DNA of 5,611 nucleotides. It comes from Acidimicrobiia bacterium (GTDB lineage: Bacteria; Actinomycetota; Acidimicrobiia; Acidimicrobiales; Ilumatobacteraceae). This document shows, piece after piece, positions 1 to 5,432 of the stretch (positions are counted from its first letter, which is position 1; each line of letters opens with the position of its first letter). The position numbers and the translations under genes are program-made. The stretch spans positions 1-5,611 of the forward strand of contig RHCK01000123.1 in assembly GCA_010030605.1 (NCBI GenBank). Reading direction: 5' to 3'. The notes below the pieces were generated by a model, which saw only the letters and a program-made list of their open reading frames with translations, made no database searches and had not been told where the DNA came from.

Positions 1-28
1 GCTCGTTGGTGGACTTCGACGTCACGAG

Positions 29-856
29 TCAGCTGCTTCCGAAGACGCGGGCCTGCAACTTGCGCATGCCGGCGAGCCAACGCTCGCGATCGGCGGCCTT
101 GCGTTGCTCGTAATCGGCGACCTCGGGATGGGGGAGGATCAGGAATCGTTCCTCCGCGATTGCCGTGGCCACCACCTCGGCGACATCGGAAGGTTCGAGA
201 ACCACACCGGCGGCGCGAACGACGTTCGTGGCTCCGGCGAAACCACTGTCATCGCTTTGGCGGAGCATGTTCGTGTTCACGCCTTGCGGGCAGAGGCAAC
301 TGACCTTGATGCCCCGATCTCCGTAGGTGATCGACACCCATTCGGCAAAGGCGACGGCGGCATGTTTGGTGACCGAGTACGGCCCCGATCCGATCTGGCT
401 GAGAAGTCCGGCCGCCGATGCGGTGGAGCAGAAGTATCCGCGGCCACGAGCGAGCCAATCCGCGACGAGGTGTTTCATCGCCCAACGGTGAGCGTGAATG
501 TTCACCGCGAAAGCGAGATCCCACTGCGACTCGGTGGTCGATTCCAGCAAGGTGCCTCCACCGATTCCGGCGTTGGCGAAGAAGAGGTCGAGCCCCGGAC
601 CTTGGTCGGATTCGAGAAATTGGCGGGACACCGCCACCAGTTCGCGGTTTCCTTCCTCGGTGGACACGTCGGCGACGACGGCGAGAACGGAATGCGGTCG
701 CACGGCATTCAATTCGGCGGCCAACGCCGTGATTCCGTCCGCATTCACGTCGGATGCGACGACTTTCGCGCCCGCGGCGTGAAAACGCCGGACGAGCGCG
801 TCGCCGATACCGCCCGATGCTCCGGTGACGACGGTTCCGGCTCCGTTCAATTCCAT
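29..856 (-). CDS. Short-chain dehydrogenase/reductase (classical SDR), NAD(P)-dependent
   Basis: This is a 275-residue cytoplasmic oxidoreductase that interconverts an alcohol and a ketone or aldehyde with a nicotinamide cofactor. The Rossmann-fold signature TGASGGIG is at residues 11-18. Asp36 ends the second strand (VVASD) and favours NAD(H) over NADP(H) by family rule. D63 lies in the VADVS segment, NAG is at 95-97 and the structural Asn is N119. The catalytic Ser147, Tyr160 and Lys164 (YSVTK) are complete, so it should be active. Length is normal for classical SDRs. The frame is open upstream to 955, but the ATG at 856 is preferred: the extra residues do not resemble an SDR N-terminus, and a TACGAT -10 element would start transcription exactly on this ATG. 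It is divergent from the small gene at 1053. The substrate cannot be read from sequence; the lipid-rich neighbourhood makes a fatty or steroid alcohol/ketone possible (inference). Confidence 0.93.
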   Translation of the reverse strand: MELNGAGTVVTGASGGIGDALVRRFHAAGAKVVASDVNADGITALAAELNAVRPHSVLAVVADVSTEEGNRELVAVSRQFLESDQGPGLDLFFANAGIGGGTLLESTTESQWDLAFAVNIHAHRWAMKHLVADWLARGRGYFCSTASAAGLLSQIGSGPYSVTKHAAVAFAEWVSITYGDRGIKVSCLCPQGVNTNMLRQSDDSGFAGATNVVRAAGVVLEPSDVAEVVATAIAEERFLILPHPEVADYEQRKAADRERWLAGMRKLQARVFGSS

Positions 857-862
857 GGGTGA

Positions 863-868
863 ATCGTA
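863..868 (-). promoter_or_regulatory. Putative -10 element of a leaderless promoter for the SDR gene
   Basis: On the minus strand this reads TACGAT (pattern TANNNT), followed by six bases and then the ATG at 856. A start site seven bases past the element is the A of the ATG. No Shine-Dalgarno sequence is visible before the ATG, which fits a leaderless transcript of the kind common in actinobacteria. No good -35 hexamer is seen. Confidence 0.45.
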
Positions 869-1040
869 GGTGGTGGGAGGTGTTCGGAACGACGTGCGTG
901 TAACAACCATCGGGGGTGCCCGATGTGTCGAACACCTCGGGTATACGATGCACACATCGAGCCGGTTCGTGCGTTACTTTCACGGACAGGAGTCATCGGC
1001 CGAACGTCCAGCGCGGACGCTCGACACGATGTCGACAACA

Positions 1041-1046
1041 AGGGAG
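1041..1046 (+). promoter_or_regulatory. Ribosome binding site of the 67-residue protein
   Basis: AGGGAG is followed by six bases and the ATG at 1053. It decides the start: the frame is open back to 870 and has another ATG at 1029, but that one has no comparable Shine-Dalgarno sequence. Confidence 0.7.
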
Positions 1047-1052
1047 AATGCG

Positions 1053-1256
1053 ATGACAGCTCAGGTGACCGAAGAAATCGCCGAACTCGACATCAACGAC
1101 ATCAAAGTCGTGTCGGCCGAGGTCATCGATCGTGCGTTGTCGACCATCGACTCCGCGCTGGCCCAGATGGTGAAGCGCGAACTGGTGTCAGCCGATGAAG
1201 TGAGCGACCTGTTGCTCGACGTTCGCAACTTGCTCACCACCGCCGTGCGCGGCTGA
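1053..1256 (+). CDS. Small acidic protein of unknown function (67 residues)
   Basis: I do not recognise a family. The protein has 13 acidic and 6 basic residues, no cysteine, and no membrane segment or signal peptide, so it should be a soluble cytoplasmic protein. The pattern of hydrophobic residues (for example V19, V20, V24, I25, L29, I32, L36, M39, V40, L44 and later L53-L55, L60, L61) suggests two or three amphipathic helices, as in small helical-bundle or partner-binding proteins. A good ribosome binding site, good codon use and a stop just before the converging acyltransferase (4-bp gap) support a real gene. It is divergent from the SDR gene. Use of a Shine-Dalgarno sequence and a longer leader sets it apart from the leaderless-looking neighbours and may mean a higher or separately controlled expression level (inference). 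Confidence 0.75.
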   Translation: MTAQVTEEIAELDINDIKVVSAEVIDRALSTIDSALAQMVKRELVSADEVSDLLLDVRNLLTTAVRG

Positions 1257-1260
1257 GCCC

Positions 1261-2682
1261 CTACTTCTTCGGGCTCGTTCGTTTCTTCGACTTCTTCGTC
1301 GACGTCAAGAGGTCGTCGAACGCATCGTGCAGACACTCGCGCAGGACCTCGGGATGACTGATCGCTCCGGCATCCATGTTCAAACCCATGTCGAGGCTGC
1401 CGACGTGCGATAGCAGCGTGAGATTGAACGCCACGCCACCGAGGGGCCCGAGGGGGAAGTTGTTCACGATCTGCGACCCGGCCACGTACACCGGGATGGG
1501 GGTACCTTTCACGTTCGACGTCGCGAAGTCGACGGTCTGTGATTGCAGTCGCGCCATGCGGGTGATGAGACCGGTCGGCAGCGACGTCGCCAAGGACGCG
1601 GCAGCCCCCACGAGAGAGGCCGCGGAGCCGTTGGCGGCCGCGATGGTGGCTTCGTTGACCAATCGGAAGCGTTCGTGCACCGGCATCTCGGCGGTGGGTA
1701 CCAGCATGCGAGCGAGCGAGAACGCGTTGGTGGCCTCGCCATCACCGGTTTGCTTGCGGGTGCTGATGGCCATGGATGCGCGAAGTTCGTCGATGGGTGC
1801 GCCGAGAGCGCGGTGGTAACGACCCGCCGCGTCAGCGGCGGCGCAGAGCAGGGCCGTGTTCAACGTGCCACCCATCGAACGCGCCGCATCACGAGTGGTC
1901 GTGAAGGGCGCACTCAGCACCTCGGCTCGGCGACGCAGCGAGCGAGTGGTCCACAGAGGAGATCGTGCCGGTTCGACATCGGTCATCTGTCCGATGACCC
2001 CGCGCAGGGTGTCGATGGTGGCCGAGCCGTTGGCCGGGATTTGCGTGGGGTCGGCGATGAGGTCGCGCATCTGCTTCACCAAAGCGAGCGGCAATTTCAT
2101 CGGACCCGCCAACATCTCGCGCCACACGTCGGCGTTCAGAATGGACGAAGTGTCCGCGGACGGTTCCCATTCGAGTGCGCTCGGTTCGGGTGCGTCGCGT
2201 TCGAAGTCGAAGAACTGCAGCGACAACTGCACGCTGCCCTCACCATCGGCGATGGAATGATGAAGCTTCTCGACGAGAACGGCACGATCACCATCGAGAC
2301 CTTCGATGACGACGAATTGCCACAACGGGCGCGTGCGGTCGAATGGGTCGTTCGTGATGAGCGTGGCCAGATCGAGCATCTGACGCATCGATCCTGGTGC
2401 GGGAAGCGAGACCCGACGCACGTGATAGTCGATGTCGAAGTCGGGATCGTCGACCCACAGAGGAGGGGTGAGGTTCGCCGGAGCGGACTGCACGCGCTGA
2501 CGCAATCGCGGAATGGCGATGGACGCGCGCTCCATTCGTCGGCGCAGACGATCGAAATCGGGCGCGCGATCGAGCACCGAGAGATTGGCGAACGTCGACG
2601 ACAAGTACGGGTCCTTGTCGAGGCGCCACATCAGCCCCTCGGCCTCGGACATCTTGCGATCGAAGCGAATCCCGGTCGTCAC
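1261..2682 (-). CDS. Wax ester synthase/diacylglycerol O-acyltransferase (WS/DGAT family)
   Basis: This enzyme moves an acyl group from acyl-CoA to diacylglycerol or a fatty alcohol, making triacylglycerol or wax ester at the membrane/lipid-droplet surface. The catalytic motif HHxxxDG is intact as HHSIADG at residues 141-147. Upstream, DPFDRTRPLW (112-121) carries the family PLW motif. The C-terminal half has SNVKGT at 389-394, in the place of the usual SNVPGP, and the GGVAFNLTLLSHVGSLDMGL region at 415-434. Length (473) is normal. The last 13 residues are strongly basic, with seven Lys/Arg, and could help membrane contact (inference). The start used is GTG at 2682, with a TAGCCT -10 element seven bases upstream. 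An in-frame ATG at 2652 (residue 11) is the alternative. It converges on the small gene at 1256 and is divergent from the metalloprotease gene 25 bp away. Wax versus triacylglycerol preference cannot be told. Confidence 0.95.
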   Translation of the reverse strand: MTTGIRFDRKMSEAEGLMWRLDKDPYLSSTFANLSVLDRAPDFDRLRRRMERASIAIPRLRQRVQSAPANLTPPLWVDDPDFDIDYHVRRVSLPAPGSMRQMLDLATLITNDPFDRTRPLWQFVVIEGLDGDRAVLVEKLHHSIADGEGSVQLSLQFFDFERDAPEPSALEWEPSADTSSILNADVWREMLAGPMKLPLALVKQMRDLIADPTQIPANGSATIDTLRGVIGQMTDVEPARSPLWTTRSLRRRAEVLSAPFTTTRDAARSMGGTLNTALLCAAADAAGRYHRALGAPIDELRASMAISTRKQTGDGEATNAFSLARMLVPTAEMPVHERFRLVNEATIAAANGSAASLVGAAASLATSLPTGLITRMARLQSQTVDFATSNVKGTPIPVYVAGSQIVNNFPLGPLGGVAFNLTLLSHVGSLDMGLNMDAGAISHPEVLRECLHDAFDDLLTSTKKSKKRTSPKK

Positions 2683-2689
2683 GGGGGTC

Positions 2690-2699
2690 AGGCTACGGT
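2690..2699. promoter_or_regulatory. Back-to-back overlapping -10 elements of a divergent leaderless promoter
   Basis: The ten bases AGGCTACGGT hold TAGCCT on the minus strand (2695 to 2690) and TACGGT on the plus strand (2694-2699). Both fit TANNNT and share the central TA. Predicted start sites fall at about 2683 (minus, next to the GTG at 2682) and about 2706 (plus, two bases before the ATG at 2708). The start codons are only 25 bp apart, so both promoters must lie in this space or inside the opposite gene. No clear -35 hexamers are seen. Confidence 0.5.
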
Positions 2700-2707
2700 C
2701 GTCGGAG

Positions 2708-3826
2708 ATGAAGCGATTTCCGTGGATGATCGTGGCGATCGTCGCATCGCTGTTCGCAGCGTCGTCCTGCGCTGGTTCCGACGGGCAATCCGTCGATCCG
2801 CTCGGACGGTTGATCGCGCTTCAGGAGCCGATTTTCCCGCGGGCGAACGGGATCGACACCTGGGAGGTGGTTGTTTGTCGGGTCCCGGTAGGGATCACGG
2901 ACCCGCTGTACGCCCCGATCGACGATCGGATGAGCGACGACGCGAGCGCCATCGTCGATTCCTTGGCGCCGGTGTCCGACTATTTCCAACGATGGTCGGG
3001 AGATCGTTATGACGTGCGCTTTGTGGCCGCCGAGTCGGAGGTGTCGATCCTGACCACCGAGACATCGGAACAGTGCGTGGAACGAGCTCTCGCAGCGTCG
3101 TCGCCCGACGCCGAGGGGGTTCTGGTGGTGGCCGACGCCCAGCACGACATGGATCAGGAAGGTGGACGGGGAACTCCGGGCACGGTGTGCGTCGCGGAGT
3201 GTTCGGCCAAGGTGACGGGTCGAGCGGTGTACGTGGGGGCCGCCGATTTCATGGGAGATCGAGAAGCCGGTGTGCCCCTCGATCTCGTGGAGCACGAATT
3301 GGGTCACGCGCTCGATTGGCCGCACAGCGGAATGTCGATCGGAAGTCTCAAGAAGGGGTCATACGACAGCCCGTACGACTTGATGAGCAACAGTGCCGCC
3401 TCGTGGCAGTCGAATCCGTCGTTGCGTGATGGTCCCGGAATTCTGGTCGTGGATCTGTTGTCCGTTGGATGGATCACGCGCGAACAAGTGGAAGTCTGGC
3501 GTCCTCGAGATCGACAGCGCTCGGTGCATGTGGTGTCTCGTTCGTCGTCGAACACCGAGGACTCGAAGATGATCGTCGTGCCGGTGGATGAGAACTCGTT
3601 CTTCACGCTGGAGTTCGTCTCCGCGGACGGCGACGATTCGTTCCACACGGATGGCTTCGTGATCGCGCACCGCATCGAGATACGTGGCGGGTCCGGTTTC
3701 GATCGCCGCCAATTCGTGGTGTCTCCGGAGTTGCGTGCGGGAGACACGTGGACCACCGACGACGTCGAAATTCGGATCGAGTCGATCGATGGGACGAATG
3801 CGACGCTGACGTTGACGGCGCGCTGA
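2708..3826 (+). CDS. Secreted zinc metalloprotease, probable lipoprotein (metzincin-like)
   Basis: This 372-residue protein probably cleaves peptides outside the cell. It begins with a signal sequence: K2 and R3, a hydrophobic stretch to about residue 19, then AASSC with Cys21 as a possible lipid-attachment site. The -3 position is Ala, so the lipobox is weak and ordinary secretion is possible. The zinc site is HELGHALDWPH at 196-206, giving H196, E197, H200 and H206 in metzincin spacing, and YDLMS at 223-227 supplies a Met-turn (M226). The usual glycine of HExxHxxGxxH is Asp203. The mature part has four cysteines (57, 123, 161, 165), which could form disulfides. A beta-rich C-terminal domain follows from about 270. 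It resembles M6-type or related secreted peptidases, but the exact family is unsure. The start at 2708 is chosen because the signal peptide begins there and a TACGGT element lies eight bases upstream. The frame is open further upstream, antisense to the WS/DGAT gene. Confidence 0.85.
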   Translation: MKRFPWMIVAIVASLFAASSCAGSDGQSVDPLGRLIALQEPIFPRANGIDTWEVVVCRVPVGITDPLYAPIDDRMSDDASAIVDSLAPVSDYFQRWSGDRYDVRFVAAESEVSILTTETSEQCVERALAASSPDAEGVLVVADAQHDMDQEGGRGTPGTVCVAECSAKVTGRAVYVGAADFMGDREAGVPLDLVEHELGHALDWPHSGMSIGSLKKGSYDSPYDLMSNSAASWQSNPSLRDGPGILVVDLLSVGWITREQVEVWRPRDRQRSVHVVSRSSSNTEDSKMIVVPVDENSFFTLEFVSADGDDSFHTDGFVIAHRIEIRGGSGFDRRQFVVSPELRAGDTWTTDDVEIRIESIDGTNATLTLTAR

Positions 3827-3836
3827 CGCTCAGCGC
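3820..3836. terminator. Short palindrome spanning two convergent stop codons
   Basis: GCGCTGACGCTCAGCGC is a perfect 7-bp stem with a 3-base loop. The TGA of the protease gene (3824-3826) is in the left arm and the TGA of the PAP2 gene (complement of 3830-3832) is in the right arm. It could act as a bidirectional terminator for converging transcripts. There is no T-tract on either side, so a classic intrinsic terminator is not shown; the sequence may be only a stop-proximal hairpin. Confidence 0.35.
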
Positions 3837-4411
3837 AATCGCTTCACGATGGGTCGGACCAATAGTCCGAGACCGAGTCCAACGGCGGCTCCGCCGATGA
3901 CATCGCTCGCGTGATGAATGCGCACGAACGCGCGACTGGTGCCCACGACGGCCGCGAGACCGAACCAGAGAGGGGCCGACTTCTTGCCGTCCCAAGTGGT
4001 GAGAACCGTCGCGGCGAAGACGGCCGAACTGGCGTGGCCGCTGGGGAAACTGCTGGTGGACGGAGTGCGCACGTCGAAGCGTTCGTCGCCACTGGTGGTG
4101 GGGCGCTCGCGTTTGAAGACTCGCTTCAAACCCTGGTTGACGATGAGCGATTCGGCGCCCAACAGTGCGGAAAGGGCGAGGGCCTGCGTGGCGCGCTTGC
4201 CGCTGGTCACTCCGCGAGCGGCGCCGACGAGGTGCCATAGGAGGCTGAAATCGCCGAGTTGGCTGGCAGCCGTGAACACCTTGGCCGCGGACGGATTCGC
4301 TCGCAACGGTTCGAGGGCCGCATCGGCGCGAAGATCGAGTCGATCGATGCCGGGTCCGAAAGCACCGGTCCCGGGAGTGGCGGAGGTGTCCGCACCGCCG
4401 GTGGTGGTCAT
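3830..4411 (-). CDS. PAP2-superfamily membrane phosphatase
   Basis: This 193-residue enzyme of the PAP2 (type 2 phosphatidic acid phosphatase) superfamily removes phosphate from lipid phosphates such as phosphatidate or isoprenyl diphosphates. All three active-site motifs are present: KxxxxxxRP as K96 to R103-P104, PSGH at 123-126, and SRxxxxxHxxxD with S159, R160, H166 and D170. Hydrophobic segments at about 74-92, 127-140, 146-158 and 171-188 suggest several membrane spans. The first 25 residues are Gly/Thr/Ala-rich and probably disordered. Its ATG overlaps the stop of the upstream hydrolase gene by four bases (ATGA), so the two are co-transcribed and probably translationally coupled. It converges on the protease gene with a 3-bp gap. 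Next to WS/DGAT a diacylglycerol-producing role is attractive, but undecaprenyl-diphosphate phosphatase or another PAP2 activity cannot be excluded. Confidence 0.92.
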   Translation of the reverse strand: MTTTGGADTSATPGTGAFGPGIDRLDLRADAALEPLRANPSAAKVFTAASQLGDFSLLWHLVGAARGVTSGKRATQALALSALLGAESLIVNQGLKRVFKRERPTTSGDERFDVRTPSTSSFPSGHASSAVFAATVLTTWDGKKSAPLWFGLAAVVGTSRAFVRIHHASDVIGGAAVGLGLGLLVRPIVKRLR

Positions 4412-5250
4412 GGCTCCAAGGTGTCGGCGAACGTGTCGACGATGCGGGCGATGCGAACCGGATCGACGAACGGACCGAAGTGATCGAGGTCGCTGTACTC
4501 GATGTGGTTGCCCTTGGGGAGTCGATCAGCGATGGCTTCGGCGAAGCCCGACGGCTGGAATGGCTCCGGATGACCACTGAGGACCCACACGGGAATGTCG
4601 ATCTCGGGCAACTTCTTCCAGAGGTTGGGAATGTTCGGGTTCTTGAAGTTCTCGGATTCGAGTTCGGGGGAGCACTTCAGGTGAACCATGCCGTCGTCGC
4701 CTTTGCGGAAGCCACCATTGACGTAGGCCTCGAGTGCTTCGGGGGTGAAACTCGACATGGGCATCTTGGACGAGTAGTTCTTGATGGCTTCATCGAGCGA
4801 CTTGAACGACGGCTTGCGACGCGCCGCCCCTTCGGCCAACGCGTTCGGGCGATTGGCGGGTCGACGGACGTCGTCGGGGAAGAGGATGGGTTCGTACAAA
4901 AGGAGGCCGCGGAACAGTCCGGGGTTCTTCATGGCGGTGAGCAGAAGCGTCGCGCCGCCCATGGAGTGACCGACTCCGATGATTCCGCCGGGCTGGGCGA
5001 CCGCCTTGGCCGCCGCGGTGGCATCGGCGGCGTAGCCCGACCAGGCGACCTTCCAGTCCTTGGGGGCGGCGGTGTCGCCGTGGCCGCGATGGTCGTGGGC
5101 GTAACAGTGGAAGCGCTTGATGAGGTTGGCCGCGACCGGAGTCCAGCACAGGCCGTGGAAGCCGTTGGCGTGCGACATGAGCATGTGGGGCCCGGTGCCC
5201 CCGAGGTCGTGGAGTTCGACTTTGACGCCGTTGGCGGATGCGACTTTCAC
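4408..5250 (-). CDS. Alpha/beta-fold hydrolase (esterase/lipase-like)
   Basis: This is a roughly 280-residue serine hydrolase, probably cytoplasmic, since no signal peptide is seen. The nucleophile elbow GHSMGG is at residues 94-99 with Ser96. The oxyanion-hole segment is SHANGFHG (26-33). HDHRGHGDT (52-60) is the family's conserved loop after the third strand, and His257 in DLDHFGPF is the catalytic base. The acid is less clear: E229 after SGHPEP is in the usual place, and E120 in LLLYEP is an alternative. Several starts are possible. GTG at 5250 is chosen because recognisable family sequence (VKVASANGVKVELHDLGG) begins there and GGGAA lies seven bases upstream. GTG at 5358 or TTG at 5310 would add residues unlike the family. 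It is first gene of an operon with the PAP2 phosphatase. Substrate unknown; esters or acylglycerols are plausible from context. Confidence 0.88.
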   Translation of the reverse strand: MKVASANGVKVELHDLGGTGPHMLMSHANGFHGLCWTPVAANLIKRFHCYAHDHRGHGDTAAPKDWKVAWSGYAADATAAAKAVAQPGGIIGVGHSMGGATLLLTAMKNPGLFRGLLLYEPILFPDDVRRPANRPNALAEGAARRKPSFKSLDEAIKNYSSKMPMSSFTPEALEAYVNGGFRKGDDGMVHLKCSPELESENFKNPNIPNLWKKLPEIDIPVWVLSGHPEPFQPSGFAEAIADRLPKGNHIEYSDLDHFGPFVDPVRIARIVDTFADTLEP

Positions 5251-5276
5251 GTTCGGGTTCCCACAGTTCCAATGAT

Positions 5277-5301
5277 GACGGTTGTCCCTGACGGGACCGT
5301 C
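5277..5301 (-). promoter_or_regulatory. Leader hairpin upstream of the hydrolase gene
   Basis: In the minus-strand transcript this stretch folds into a stem with outer GACG/CGTC, inner GTCCC/GGGAC, a GTCA loop and a small three-base bulge. It lies 26 bases before the GTG at 5250 and, if the -10 at 5319-5324 is real, in a leader of about 60 nt. No terminator T-tract follows. It may influence translation or mRNA stability, or be incidental. Confidence 0.3.
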
Positions 5302-5318
5302 GAAGATCAAGAGGGAGA

Positions 5319-5324
5319 ATTCTA
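5319..5324 (-). promoter_or_regulatory. Putative -10 element for the hydrolase-PAP2 operon
   Basis: On the minus strand this reads TAGAAT, five of six matches to TATAAT, predicting a start near 5312. No recognisable -35 lies 16-18 bp upstream (around 5341-5348), which would fit activator dependence. The palindrome array begins about 57 bp upstream of this start. Confidence 0.4.
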
Positions 5325-5368
5325 CGGCTGAACTTCGTCCGTCCGACGCCCGCCCCACTGCTCAAAAT

Positions 5369-5383
5369 GCGACAAATTGTCGC
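5369..5383. promoter_or_regulatory. Operator-like palindrome, copy 1
   Basis: GCGACAAATTGTCGC has perfect 7-bp arms around a single central A at 5376. It is the exact reverse complement of the core of copy 2. With a start at 5312, its centre is at about -64, an upstream activator-type position. No regulator gene is in the window. Confidence 0.6.
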
Positions 5384-5388
5384 TTTAT

Positions 5389-5405
5389 GTACCCGTGGCG
5401 GGTAC
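5389..5405. promoter_or_regulatory. Central palindrome between the two operator copies
   Basis: GTACCCG, a TGG spacer and CGGGTAC form a perfect 7-bp inverted repeat centred at 5397, exactly midway between the centres of copies 1 and 2 (21 bp to each). Its sequence is unrelated to the flanking copies. It could be a second protein's site or the tip of a larger hairpin. Confidence 0.5.
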
Positions 5406-5432
5406 TTATTGCGACAATTTGTCGCAATAAGT
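5404..5432. promoter_or_regulatory. Operator-like palindrome, copy 2 (29 bp, perfect)
   Basis: The core GCGACAATTTGTCGC (5411-5425) is extended by matching flanks to perfect 14-bp arms (5404-5417 and 5419-5432) around a single T at 5418. A perfect palindrome this long in otherwise high-GC DNA is very unlikely by chance. Copies 1 and 2 are 42 bp apart centre to centre, about four helical turns. The first two bases overlap the end of the central palindrome. Confidence 0.65.

Larger units (their letters stand above)
857..1052. other. Divergent intergenic region between the SDR and small-protein genes
   Basis: This 196-bp spacer must hold promoters for both directions. Besides the SDR -10 element it contains a separated inverted repeat (GGTGTTCG at 879-886 and CGAACACC at 929-936) and a short palindrome GTTCGGAAC at 882-890 near the SDR -35 position. 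For the rightward gene, two weak -10 candidates are seen: TATACGAT at 942-949 and TACTTT at 975-980. Neither has a convincing -35, and they would leave leaders of roughly 65-100 nt before the ATG at 1053. No further ORF here is convincing. Confidence 0.5.

Noticed and set aside
1..25. Possible start of a further leftward gene (GTG at 25, reading MTSKSTNE)
   Set aside because: Only eight codons are visible. The position just after the SDR stop and the GGAAG about ten bases upstream are suggestive, but nothing can be confirmed.
104..862. 252-codon open frame opposite the SDR gene
   Set aside because: It is a shadow of the SDR, whose cofactor and catalytic motifs are all intact on the other strand.
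925..940. LexA/SOS-box-like TCGAAC in the SDR/small-gene spacer
   Set aside because: The second half-site (GTTCGA at the right spacing) is missing.
1543..3012. 489-codon open frame on the plus strand across the WS/DGAT gene
   Set aside because: It is antisense to a clearly recognised enzyme, is rich in Arg, Gly and His as expected of a shadow frame in GC-rich DNA, and shows no motif.
4480..5331. 283-codon open frame on the plus strand opposite the hydrolase
   Set aside because: It mirrors the hydrolase frame, with Gly/Val/Glu-rich low-information sequence and no domain; the opposite strand has a complete catalytic set.
5404..5432. Intrinsic terminator for the acyl-CoA dehydrogenase gene
   Set aside because: The stem is long but is not followed by a T-tract in the direction of transcription, and the single-base centre, mirrored copy and regular spacing fit an operator better. 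Some termination effect is not excluded.
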